Assembly: GCA_963849885.1 (NCBI GenBank)
Contig: CAWKIV010000006.1
Location: 496,001-560,000, forward strand
Length of the DNA stretch: 64,000 bases
DNA from: CADCTP01 sp963849885
Lineage (GTDB): Bacteria > Actinomycetota > Actinomycetes > Mycobacteriales > CADCTP01
Direction: 5' to 3'
The notes below the pieces were generated by a model that worked only from the letters and a program-made list of their open reading frames with translations, had not been told where the DNA came from and searched no databases. The position numbers and the translations under genes are program-made. This document shows positions 8,409 to 16,120 of the stretch, in pieces. Positions within the stretch are counted from its first letter, which is position 1, and the number at the start of each line of letters is the position of its first letter.

Positions 8409-9669
8409 CGCCGGCGTCCTGGTACGGCCGCTCGGCCAGCTCGAAGCCGAACGGCAGGCCGAGCGCCCACCGGCCGAGGATCTGCCGGGTGGCCACCCGG
8501 GTGGGCGGGTGGTAGCGCGCCGCCTGCGCGTCCCGCCACAGCCGGGACGCCGACCCCGAGGACCCGTACGACCGGACGCCGACCAGCTCCGCGGCCGCCT
8601 CGACGGCCCGGCCGGTGACGCCGGCGGCCTCGCTCTTCAGCGCCAGCATGGCCGGCAGCAGGCTGCGCGGGTCGTTGTCCCGGTCGTCCAGCGCCCGGGC
8701 CAGCCCGGCGCAGGCGACCTCCATCGGCAGCACCGCGGACACCACGTCGCCGAGCAGCGACTGGAACGACGGCAGCTCGGCCCGGGCCGCGCCGAGGTGG
8801 GCCAGCCGGGACTGGGCCAGCGCCCGCCGGGCCTCGTCCACCGCGGCCTGGATCACGCCGAGGTAGACCGCGGTCGCGGTCACGCAGAACCAGCCGAGAC
8901 CGGCGGCGAACACGACGTCGCCGTCGAAGCCCGGGGTGGACCGGTGGAAGACCAGGTCGTCGGGCAGCACGACGTCCTTGAGCTTGACCGTGTCCGACTC
9001 CGAGGCCCGCATGCCCAGGGTGTCCCAGGTCCGGATCACCTCGACGCCGGGCGAGTCGGTCACCAGCAGCGCGGCCAGCAGGCTGTCCTTGCCGCCGGCC
9101 GTGTCCTGCAGCTGCAGGCAGAGCAGGTCGCTGCGCTCGGCCAGCGAGCACGGCACCTTGATGCCGTTGACCAGCCAGTCGTTGCCCTGCCGGACCGCGG
9201 TGCAGGTGGAGCGCAGGATGCTGCCGCCCAGCCCGGGCTCGGCGAACGCGGAGGCCACCACCCGCCGCTGGGTGGCGATCGCCTCCAGCAGCATCCAGGA
9301 CTCGTCCTTGGCCCGCAGCCAGTGCTCGACGATCACGCCGACGGAGAAGAGGTGCATGTTGACCGCGACCGCGAGGGCCGGGTCGGCGGCGCCGATCCGG
9401 CGCTGGATCGCGCAGCAGTCGAGCACGCTCGCGCCGCCGCCCTCCAGCTCGGTGGGCACCGGCAGCCCGAAGTAGCCGGCCTCGCGCAGCACCTCGATGC
9501 TGCGGTCGTCCAGCCGGCCGGCCTTGTCGTTGGCCTCCGCCAGCGAGGCCAGCTCGTCGATCGCCTTGCCGGGCAGCAGGTGCTCGGTGTCCGGCCAGAT
9601 CGCGGAGAACCCGGCTGACCAACTCATCGGATCTGGGCTGAGCGGGTCGAGCTCCAGCGGGTCGGTCAT
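8398..9669 (-). CDS. Acyl-CoA dehydrogenase-like flavoprotein
   Basis: 423 residues with the N-terminal helical, beta and C-terminal helical layout of acyl-CoA dehydrogenases: GYFGLPVPTELEGGG, then SAFAEPGLGGSI (FAD/substrate loop), and DTLGMRASESDTVKLKDV. The C-terminal end (SGSASRLWRDAQAARYHPPT, then RVATRQILGRWALG) lacks the usual EGTxxxxR segment with the catalytic glutamate and looks more like ACAD-fold monooxygenases or secondary-metabolism members. ATG 9669 overlaps the SDR stop by 4 bases. It could oxidise a carrier- or CoA-bound acyl group, or hydroxylate with a separate flavin reductase; none is seen here. Confidence 0.82.
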   Translation of the reverse strand: MTDPLELDPLSPDPMSWSAGFSAIWPDTEHLLPGKAIDELASLAEANDKAGRLDDRSIEVLREAGYFGLPVPTELEGGGASVLDCCAIQRRIGAADPALAVAVNMHLFSVGVIVEHWLRAKDESWMLLEAIATQRRVVASAFAEPGLGGSILRSTCTAVRQGNDWLVNGIKVPCSLAERSDLLCLQLQDTAGGKDSLLAALLVTDSPGVEVIRTWDTLGMRASESDTVKLKDVVLPDDLVFHRSTPGFDGDVVFAAGLGWFCVTATAVYLGVIQAAVDEARRALAQSRLAHLGAARAELPSFQSLLGDVVSAVLPMEVACAGLARALDDRDNDPRSLLPAMLALKSEAAGVTGRAVEAAAELVGVRSYGSSGSASRLWRDAQAARYHPPTRVATRQILGRWALGLPFGFELAERPYQDAGDDG

Positions 9670-10715
9670 GCCGTCTCCAGCTCGTCGTCGTCCTCGTCGT
9701 CCTGGCCGACCCAGGGCGCCGGGGTGGCCATGGCCAGCCGCGGGAACGCCTCCGCCCACCGCCCGATCGACTGCTCGACGCAGCCGAGCACCGGCTCCAC
9801 CGGCCAGCTCACCGCCAGCGGCTCGGTGATCGCCATGTACGGCAGGAACTCCGCCAGCAGGTCGGTGAAGTGCCGCTGCCGCTGGGTCATGTGCGGCCGG
9901 GCGAAGGGCAGGTAGAACCGGTGCCACTGGTCCGGGGTGACCAGCGAGGGCGGGGTGAACGGCGCGCCGCCCTGGGCCGCCCGCCACCGGTTGAGCCCGA
10001 TGAACATCGAGTCCAGGACTTCCTTGGTGGTGGCGGACGCGGCGCCCCGGCCGAGCACGTCGACCCGGCCGCCGGCGACCGGCCCGCGGTCGGCCGCGGC
10101 CAGGATGCAGGCGGTCACGTCGCAGCAGGAGACGACCTCGCTCAGCGCGCCGGTCTCGGCGACGAAGACCGGCAGCATGCCGGCCACCGCGGAGCGGACG
10201 ATCGTGTAGAGCCCGCTGAAGCGGGCCACCCGGCCGTCGTCCCGGCGGCCGACCACCAGCGGCGGCCGGACGATGGTGACGTCCGGCCAGCGCTCGGCGA
10301 CCACCCGCTCGGCCTCCGCCTTCGACCACTCGTAGCTGTTGCGGTAGTCCGCCCGGTCGGCGGACGTGGTGTCCCCGCGCAGGCCGATCGCGTACGCCGT
10401 CGACACGTGCACCAGGTGGGTGGCCGGGCCGACCACCTCGGCCAGGTCGGCCAGCGGGCCGACGTTGGCCTGGTGGGCGGCCTCGAAGTCGAGGTTCCAC
10501 TTCGGCCGGGCGGCCGCGTGCACGACCACGTCCCAGTCCCGGCGCAGCTCGGCCGGGGCCGGCTCGCTGCCCATCCGCCAGGCCACCGCCCCGCCGGGGC
10601 GGTCCTCCCCCCGGGCCGAGCAGCCGACGACCTCCCAGCCGGCCCGCCGGGCGGTCCCGACCAGGTCGTGGCCGACCACGCCGGTGGCACCGGTCACGAG
10701 CATCGTCCTGGGCAC
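9666..10715 (-). CDS. NAD(P)-dependent SDR, thioester-reductase-like
   Basis: 349-residue extended SDR. The dinucleotide-binding motif is MLVTGATGVVGHDLVGTA at the N-terminus; DVVVHAAARPKWNLDF and LVHVSTAYAIG follow, and the catalytic pair is in SYEWSKAEAERVV (Tyr-x3-Lys), then VTIVRPPLVVG. The N-terminal pattern resembles reductase domains that release acyl thioesters as aldehydes, as well as nucleotide-sugar epimerases. The end is very acidic (DDEDDDELE). It overlaps the downstream flavoprotein by 4 bases. Substrate unknown; the neighbouring aminotransferase makes aldehyde production attractive. Confidence 0.8.
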   Translation of the reverse strand: MPRTMLVTGATGVVGHDLVGTARRAGWEVVGCSARGEDRPGGAVAWRMGSEPAPAELRRDWDVVVHAAARPKWNLDFEAAHQANVGPLADLAEVVGPATHLVHVSTAYAIGLRGDTTSADRADYRNSYEWSKAEAERVVAERWPDVTIVRPPLVVGRRDDGRVARFSGLYTIVRSAVAGMLPVFVAETGALSEVVSCCDVTACILAAADRGPVAGGRVDVLGRGAASATTKEVLDSMFIGLNRWRAAQGGAPFTPPSLVTPDQWHRFYLPFARPHMTQRQRHFTDLLAEFLPYMAITEPLAVSWPVEPVLGCVEQSIGRWAEAFPRLAMATPAPWVGQDDEDDDELETA

Positions 10716-10772
10716 GAGCGCTTCTCCTCGGGATGTGCGCCGGCCCCCGCGGGCCGGTCGGTCGGGCGGTGC

Positions 10773-11288
10773 CTACAGCGGCTTGGTCCACTCGCCGGGC
10801 AGGATCGACGGCAGGCCCAGCTCCTCGACCAGCGGCGTCCAGCCGCGGACCAGCCGGACCGCGCTGTACATGCCCGTCGGGGAGCGCAGCTCGGGCAGCC
10901 GCTCGGCCAGCTGGACGGAGTCCTCGGCGGCGGTCAGCACCGCCCGCACCCGGGCCAGGAACGGGGCCGGGTCGGCCCCGGGCAGCCCGCGGACGTCCGT
11001 GATCAACTGCACGGCCGCCTCGAGCTCGGCCTCCGGCACCCCGGTGAAGGGGTCGCCGGCGCCGGTGTCGTCCCAGAAGTGCGGCTCGCCGTCGACGGCC
11101 AGCCCGCGCGCGTGCAGGCAGACCAGCACGAGGTGCCGGGTCTGCGCGGCGACCAGCTCCCACTGCTCGGACCGGATGCCGCCCTCGATGTCCTCGTACG
11201 CCTCCTGGGCGACGATCAGCAACGCGGCGGCGGCGTTGCTCACGTGGGCGACGTGCCGGCGCAGGTCGCCGACCGGGCGGACGGTCAC
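10773..11288 (-). CDS. Uncharacterised 171-aa protein coupled to nucleotidyltransferase
   Basis: I do not recognise this protein. It starts at GTG 11288, overlapping the nucleotidyltransferase stop by 4 bases. It is soluble and mostly helical by composition, without signal peptide or membrane segment. Visible stretches are AHVSNAAAALLIVAQEAYED, LVLVCLHARGLAVDG, FWDDTGAGDPFTGVPEAELE and LGLPSILPGEWTKPL. The layout recalls HEPN-type four-helix partners that often sit beside minimal nucleotidyltransferases, but no R-x4-6-H motif was confirmed. The 57 bases to the SDR start are noncoding. Confidence 0.6.
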   Translation of the reverse strand: MTVRPVGDLRRHVAHVSNAAAALLIVAQEAYEDIEGGIRSEQWELVAAQTRHLVLVCLHARGLAVDGEPHFWDDTGAGDPFTGVPEAELEAAVQLITDVRGLPGADPAPFLARVRAVLTAAEDSVQLAERLPELRSPTGMYSAVRLVRGWTPLVEELGLPSILPGEWTKPL

Positions 11289-12310
11289 CGGTCGCTCCCG
11301 CCGGCACCGCCGGCACCGGCGACGCCCAGCCAGAGCATGTCCTCGACGAACAGGCCGGCCACGTCCGGGTGCCACTCCTCGCCCAGCGCGTAGTCCCAGG
11401 CGTCGCCGGTGGCGGCCGGGCTGGTCGCCTCCATGGTCACCGCCCGCAGCCCCCACCGGGACACCAGCGCCTCGGCGCCGAACTCGTGCCGGGCGGCGCC
11501 GGCGGCCAGCCGCGGCCGCAGCCGCCACCCGGTGGTGTCCACGTCGGCGAGCAGCTCGGTGACGATCTCGTCGGTCCGGCGGGCGTAGTCGGCGCAGTCC
11601 GCGACCGCCGGCGGCAGGCACAGCGCGTGCCACGCCCAGGCCTGCCCCTGCTCGTCGCCGACCCGGCGCAGCTTCTCCCCGACGAACTTCCACCGGAAGT
11701 AGCGCTCGCCGGCCAGCACCGCCCGCCGGTCCAGCGCGGAGATCAGCGCCTCGCTCGCCTTGTGGGCGGCCAGCCGCGGCTTCGCCGGCAGCAGCAACCG
11801 GGCCGCCGCCTGCCGCCGCACCGCCTCGACCGCGTGCCAGGAGCTCAGCCAGGCGCCGGTCTCGGTGTCCACGTCGCGCTGCCACTGCTGCCAGCGGCCG
11901 CCGTCGGTGGCCAGCGGCAGCCCGAGGCCGAACCGGCTCAGGCTGTCCAGCGACCGGCGGCGGCGGGCGTAGCCGGTCGGCGACGGCTCCGGCGGCGGCC
12001 ACGGCAGCGCCATCTGCCGGTGCCGCTCGGTCAGCGTGCCGGCGCCGAAGAGGGCCACGTCGATGCGGGCGCTGCCCTGGAAGGACATCAGCGGCAGCGT
12101 GCTGGCGACCTCCTCGGGCACCACCACGTAGAGGTCGATGTCGCTGGTGGGCCGGCCGTAGCCGGCCAGCACGGACCCGGTGGCGACCACCAGCAGCGGC
12201 TCGCCGAACACGTCGTCCACCTGGGCCAGGACCTGCTCCGCGGTCACCCCGTGAGGCTCGATGTGCTCCTCGAAACGGGATCGGAGGATGTCCTGGACGG
12301 CGAGCGACAT
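11285..12310 (-). CDS. Nucleotidyltransferase-fold protein
   Basis: 341 residues. The polymerase-beta-type nucleotidyltransferase motif is clear: VVATGSVLAGYGRPTSDIDL, with GS and a D-x-D pair for metal binding, and a third acid probably in ARIDVALFG. A helical C-terminal domain of about 200 residues follows (HKASEALISALDRR, AWHALCLPPAVADCADYARR). This is the plan of antibiotic-modifying and other small-molecule nucleotidyltransferases rather than tRNA enzymes. ATG 12310 opens the eight-gene operon, about 55 bases from a -10-like TATACT. It may adenylylate a pathway intermediate; its target is unknown. Confidence 0.75.
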   Translation of the reverse strand: MSLAVQDILRSRFEEHIEPHGVTAEQVLAQVDDVFGEPLLVVATGSVLAGYGRPTSDIDLYVVVPEEVASTLPLMSFQGSARIDVALFGAGTLTERHRQMALPWPPPEPSPTGYARRRRSLDSLSRFGLGLPLATDGGRWQQWQRDVDTETGAWLSSWHAVEAVRRQAAARLLLPAKPRLAAHKASEALISALDRRAVLAGERYFRWKFVGEKLRRVGDEQGQAWAWHALCLPPAVADCADYARRTDEIVTELLADVDTTGWRLRPRLAAGAARHEFGAEALVSRWGLRAVTMEATSPAATGDAWDYALGEEWHPDVAGLFVEDMLWLGVAGAGGAGGSDR

Positions 12311-12365
12311 GATGCACCCTTTCGCGCGGGAGCCGCTGCGTCGACCCCTTCCCTGGCCGATTGGG

Positions 12366-12371
12366 AGTATA
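12366..12371 (-). promoter_or_regulatory. Candidate -10 element of the eight-gene operon
   Basis: The complement reads TATACT, a close match to a housekeeping -10 hexamer in an unusually AT-rich patch, about 55 bases before the ATG of the nucleotidyltransferase gene. No convincing -35 was found at 17-18 bases, so an extended or activator-dependent promoter is possible. Confidence 0.4.
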
Positions 12372-12510
12372 GACCGTCGATTTACGGCGAGCCGGGGCTT
12401 AGTCGGATTTGACCGGCTGCATCCGGTCCCGGGTCCGGTTGTCCGGCGGCGGCGGCGGTGTCGACCCGCAGCGCCGGGATCGTCCCGGCCCGGAGGTACC
12501 ATGCTGCGCC

Positions 12511-13524
12511 GTGAGCATCGCCCAGCCGCTCGACCAGCCGGCACCCGCACCCGGGCCCACCCCGGCCCCGCACGACCCGACCCCCGACCACCCGCACCAC
12601 AGCGAGACGCTGTCGCCGGGTCGGGGCGGTCCCAACACGCTCGACGTCACCATCGTGCTGCCCTGCTACAACGAGCAGGACCACGTGATGGCCGAGATCG
12701 AGCGCATCAGCCGGGCGATGGACGCCACCGAGTTCTCGTACGAGCTGCTGGTCATCGACGACAAGTCCACCGACGGCACGCTCAAGGTCCTGCAGGACGC
12801 GCTCCCGCACTTCCCGCACATGCGGCTGATGCCGTTCCGGCGCAACGGCGGCTCCGGCACCGCGCGCCGGATCGGCACCGCGGAGGCGTACGGGCGGTAT
12901 GTGGTGTGGACCGACGCCGACATGACGTACCCGAACGAGCGCATCCCCGAATTCGTGCAATACCTGATCGACAACCCGGACGTGGACCAGGTGGTCGGCG
13001 CCCGGACCACCGAGCAGGGCACCCACAAGTTTCTCCGGGTGCCGGCGAAGTGGGTGATCCGCAAGGTCGCCGAGCGGCTCGCGCAGACCAAGATCCCGGA
13101 CCTCAACTCGGGCCTGCGGGCCTTCCGCCGGGACGTCTCGCTGCCCTACCTGCGGCTGCTGCCGCCCGGCTTCTCCTGCGTCACCACGATCACCATGTCC
13201 TTCCTGTCCAACCAGCACCCGGTGGACTACCTGCCGATCGACTACGCCAAGCGGGCGGGGTCGTCGAAGTTCCACTTCGTGAAGGACGCCTACCGCTACA
13301 TCCTGCAGGTGCTGCGGATGGTGATGTACTTCAACCCGATCAAGGTGTTGATGCCGCTGGCCCTGTGGCTGATCTTCGCCGCGGTGGTCAAGGTCGTGGT
13401 GGACATCGTCCGGCTCGGCCTGCGGGTCCCGACCAGCACGCTGCTGCTGTTCATGAGCGGGTTGATCATCGCGTCGATGGCCCTGCTGGCCGACCTCATC
13501 GTGCGGTCCCGCGGCGACACGTGA
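12511..13524 (+). CDS. Family 2 glycosyltransferase, polyprenyl-phosphate type
   Basis: 337-residue membrane-anchored GT-A enzyme. Residues 1-45 are a Pro-rich cytoplasmic tail; the catalytic domain begins at VTIVLPCYNEQDHV, with LLVIDDKSTDGT, the metal-binding VWTDADMTYPNE and the acceptor-site KIPDLNSGLRAFRRD. Two membrane helices end the protein (IKVLMPLALWLIFAAVVKVV and TLLLFMSGLIIASMALLADL), as in DPM1/GtrB-type enzymes. It transfers a sugar from a nucleotide donor to undecaprenyl- or decaprenyl-phosphate at the inner membrane face. GTG 12511 is chosen because coding similarity starts there. The next gene, five bases on, is a plausible consumer of the lipid-linked sugar. Confidence 0.85.
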   Translation: MSIAQPLDQPAPAPGPTPAPHDPTPDHPHHSETLSPGRGGPNTLDVTIVLPCYNEQDHVMAEIERISRAMDATEFSYELLVIDDKSTDGTLKVLQDALPHFPHMRLMPFRRNGGSGTARRIGTAEAYGRYVVWTDADMTYPNERIPEFVQYLIDNPDVDQVVGARTTEQGTHKFLRVPAKWVIRKVAERLAQTKIPDLNSGLRAFRRDVSLPYLRLLPPGFSCVTTITMSFLSNQHPVDYLPIDYAKRAGSSKFHFVKDAYRYILQVLRMVMYFNPIKVLMPLALWLIFAAVVKVVVDIVRLGLRVPTSTLLLFMSGLIIASMALLADLIVRSRGDT

Positions 13525-13529
13525 GGTAG

Positions 13530-15353
13530 GTGACGGCCCCGGCGGCAAGCGCGTCCCCGCCCGCGCCGGCCGAGACAGCTGACGGAGAGGCTCCCAAGGA
13601 CGGGCCGGCGGACTCTTCCCCGCGCGGCCCGGACCTCCCGGAGCGGTCCGCCCGGGCGGTCGCGGTCGCCACCTGGGTGGTCGTGGCGATCGGGACGGCG
13701 CTGCGGGTGCGGCAGTGGGCGCATGGCCGCGCCTTCTGGCTCGACGAGTTGCTGCTGCAGCGGGCGATGAGCCAGCAGCGGATGTCCGAGCTGCTGGCCC
13801 CGCTCGGCTTCTCCCAGTCCGCGCCGCCGGGCTGGCTGGCCGTGCAGCACGCCGTGCTCGGCGCCTCCGGCAGCGACGAGCGCGCCGCCCGGGCACTGCC
13901 GCTGCTGTGCGGCGTCGGCACGCTGGTGCTCACCGTGCTGCTGGCCCGGACCGTGCTCAGCGGGCCGGCCGCGCTGCTGGCCACCGCGGTGGTCGCGCTG
14001 TCGCCGCCGCTGATCGGCTATTCGGTCGAGTTCAAGCAGTACTCCTCGGACGTCCTCTGCGTGCTGCTGGTCGTGCTCCTCGGCACCCGGGTGGCGCTGC
14101 GCCGTGGCCGGCCGGACCGGGCTCGGCTCGCGCTGGCCGGCGCCGGAGGCGCGGTGGTCTGGTTCAGCCACGCCGGCGCGCTGGTCACCGCCGGTGTCCT
14201 GGCCGCGCTGGCGCTGGTCGCGGTGGTCCGCCGGGACGGCGGGGAGCTGCGCGCCGCGGTCGCCTGCGCGGTGCCGGCCGCGACCGGACTGGCGGTGGAG
14301 TACGCGGTGCTGCTGCGACGCAATGCCGCCGACGGCATCCTGCGGGACTACTGGGCCAGCGCGTTCCCGCCGGAACCGCTGACCTGGCCGGCCGCGGTGA
14401 GCTGGGCCGGGGACCGGCTCACCGCGGTGCGGGAGAGCGTGCTCGCCCTGGAGCACCCGGTGCTGCTGGTGGTGCTGCTGCTGGCCGGGCTGGTCGCGCT
14501 CGGCCTGCGCCGGCCTCGGGCGCTGGTGCTGCTGCTGGTGCCCACCGCGGTGGTGGCCGCGGCCGGCCTGGCCGGGGCGTACCCGATCGACGGCCGGCTC
14601 GCGCTGTTCTTCGTCCCGCTGGTCGCACTCGCGCTGGCCGCACCGCTGGACCTGCCCCGGCTGGCTGCCCGGCTGCCGCGGCCCGCCGCCCGCCGGCCGG
14701 CCACCGCCGCCGCCGCGATGGCCGCGGCCGCGGTGACGCTCGGCGTGGCCGTTCTGGTCGAGTCGCAGGTCAGCAACGACTGGCACGACATCCGGCACCC
14801 GCACGACAAGCAGGAGTCGCGCACCGTGCTGGCCGCGCTGACCGACCGGCGCGGCCCGCGCGACCTGCTGCTGGTGGACGGCCGGGGCGCGCGGTACGCG
14901 GCCGCGTTCTACGCGCCGCGGGTCGGCGCCGGCCCGTTCGAGGTGCTGCAGCCAGCCGACCGCGGCTGCCCGGCCAGCGCGCTCGGCGCCCGGCTCTGGG
15001 CTGGGCGCCGATACGACCGGGTGTGGCTGCTGGCCGTGCACACCCGTCCGGTGGAGCTGGCGTTCTACCGGGCCCAGCTGGCCGGCTTCGGTCCGGTTGC
15101 CGAGGTCATCCGGGCGCCGGGTGCTGCGGTGCTCCGCTTCGACCGGTCGGCCACCCCGCCAGCGGAGGACCGGGCGGCGGAGCGACCGGGCGGCGGCGGG
15201 CCGCTGCCTGGCCGTGCTGGACCCGGCGACCCTGCCCTGACGCGGGCGTGGGGCAGTCAGCGGCCGAGCCGGATCCGGCTGAGGATCCACACCGCCTCGA
15301 CCCCGTCCCGCCAGGTGAGCTTCTTGCCCTCCTCGCGGCTGCGGGCCCGGTAG
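13530..15353 (+). CDS. GT-C-like polytopic membrane protein
   Basis: 607 residues with an N-terminal disordered tail of about 45 residues and at least nine hydrophobic helices. The first lumenal loop FWLDELLLQRAMSQQRMSEL has the Asp-Glu and Arg pattern seen in dolichyl-phosphate-mannose mannosyltransferases and ArnT, and SVEFKQYSSDVLCVLLVV matches the second loop and helix of that group. A soluble tail (LLLVDGRGARYAAAFYAPRV) follows. It probably transfers a polyprenyl-linked sugar to an extracytoplasmic acceptor, fed by the GT2 gene just upstream. The last 35 or so codons run 97 bases into the convergent GT2 gene, so a lost stop near 15240 is possible. Confidence 0.75.
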   Translation: MTAPAASASPPAPAETADGEAPKDGPADSSPRGPDLPERSARAVAVATWVVVAIGTALRVRQWAHGRAFWLDELLLQRAMSQQRMSELLAPLGFSQSAPPGWLAVQHAVLGASGSDERAARALPLLCGVGTLVLTVLLARTVLSGPAALLATAVVALSPPLIGYSVEFKQYSSDVLCVLLVVLLGTRVALRRGRPDRARLALAGAGGAVVWFSHAGALVTAGVLAALALVAVVRRDGGELRAAVACAVPAATGLAVEYAVLLRRNAADGILRDYWASAFPPEPLTWPAAVSWAGDRLTAVRESVLALEHPVLLVVLLLAGLVALGLRRPRALVLLLVPTAVVAAAGLAGAYPIDGRLALFFVPLVALALAAPLDLPRLAARLPRPAARRPATAAAAMAAAAVTLGVAVLVESQVSNDWHDIRHPHDKQESRTVLAALTDRRGPRDLLLVDGRGARYAAAFYAPRVGAGPFEVLQPADRGCPASALGARLWAGRRYDRVWLLAVHTRPVELAFYRAQLAGFGPVAEVIRAPGAAVLRFDRSATPPAEDRAAERPGGGGPLPGRAGPGDPALTRAWGSQRPSRIRLRIHTASTPSRQVSFLPSSRLRAR

Positions 15354-15940
15354 CGGATCGGCACCTCGTACGGCCGGAGGCCGCGCTTGAGCAGCTTGCC
15401 GGTGATCTCGGCCTCCATGCCGAAGCCGGCCGACCGCACGTCCAGCGACCGGTACAGCGGCAGCGGCATCAGCTTGAAGCACGTCTCCAGGTCGCTGATC
15501 CACGAGTTGAACAGCGCGTTGGCGACGAACGTCACGCCCTTGTTGCCGAGCACGAACCAGAACGAGTACGCCGTGTGGCTGCCGAACGTGCGGGTGCCGT
15601 AGACGACCTCGGCCTCGCCGTCGAGCACCGGGCGGAGCAGCGCCGGCAGGTCCTCCGGCGAATACTCCAGGTCGGCGTCGCACATCACCACGTGGGTGCC
15701 GGTGGCCCGCTCGGCGGCGGTGCGGACGGCGGCGCCCTTGCCCCGGTTGACCGGGTGGGTGTGCACGGACACCCGCGGGTCGGCGAGCTGGGCGAGGATC
15801 TGCGGGGTCGCGTCGGCACTGCCGTCGTCCACGATCACCAGCTCGACGTCGCACGGGTACGGCACGTCGAGCACCCGCTTGACCACGGTCGCGACGGTCT
15901 CCGCCTCGTTGAAGACCGGCATCAGGATCGACAGCTTCAC
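15257..15940 (-). CDS. Family 2 glycosyltransferase (DPM-like, soluble)
   Basis: 227 residues: LSILMPVFNEAETVATVVKR at the start, VELVIVDDGSADATP, the DxD-type MCDADLEYSPEDLPALL and ETCFKLMPLPLYRSLDVRS for acceptor contact. YRARSREEGKKLTWRDGVEA is the conserved C-terminal loop of dolichyl- or polyprenyl-phosphate mannosyl/glucosyl transferases. No transmembrane helix is present, so it acts as a peripheral enzyme on a polyprenyl-phosphate. GTG 15940 overlaps the stop codon of an epimerase remnant, indicating a former coupled pair. It converges with the GT-C-like gene. Confidence 0.87.
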   Translation of the reverse strand: MKLSILMPVFNEAETVATVVKRVLDVPYPCDVELVIVDDGSADATPQILAQLADPRVSVHTHPVNRGKGAAVRTAAERATGTHVVMCDADLEYSPEDLPALLRPVLDGEAEVVYGTRTFGSHTAYSFWFVLGNKGVTFVANALFNSWISDLETCFKLMPLPLYRSLDVRSAGFGMEAEITGKLLKRGLRPYEVPIRYRARSREEGKKLTWRDGVEAVWILSRIRLGR

Positions 15941-16048
15941 TCGCTCGCCTCCTCCGCGGGCCCGCCCTCGTCCAGCGCGTCCCGCATCCACGCGATCGTG
16001 GTCTTCAGCCCCTCGTCCAGCGGCACCGGCCGACCGGGCGGAAGAATC
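15937..16048 (-). pseudogene. 3' remnant of an NAD-dependent epimerase/dehydratase gene
   Basis: The complement encodes RPVPLDEGLKTTIAWMRDAL and ends at a TGA overlapping the GTG of the GT2 gene. The P-L-D-E-G-L-x-x-T-x-x-W pattern is the C-terminal helix signature of nucleotide-sugar epimerases and dehydratases. Nothing upstream in any frame continues it; the divergent flippase gene starts at 16121. This is therefore the last 37 or so codons of a lost gene once coupled to the GT2. A deletion in the assembly would look the same. Confidence 0.6.
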
Positions 16049-16120
16049 GGGCAAGGGTAACCTTTCGCGGTCCCGGCCCCCGACGAGGAGGGCCGACCGG
16101 CGGATGGGGAGAGCACGAGC

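Noticed and set aside
1..12310. Classical terpene biosynthetic cluster
   Set aside because: Prenyl synthases are present but no terpene cyclase, P450 or prenyltransferase was found in the window.
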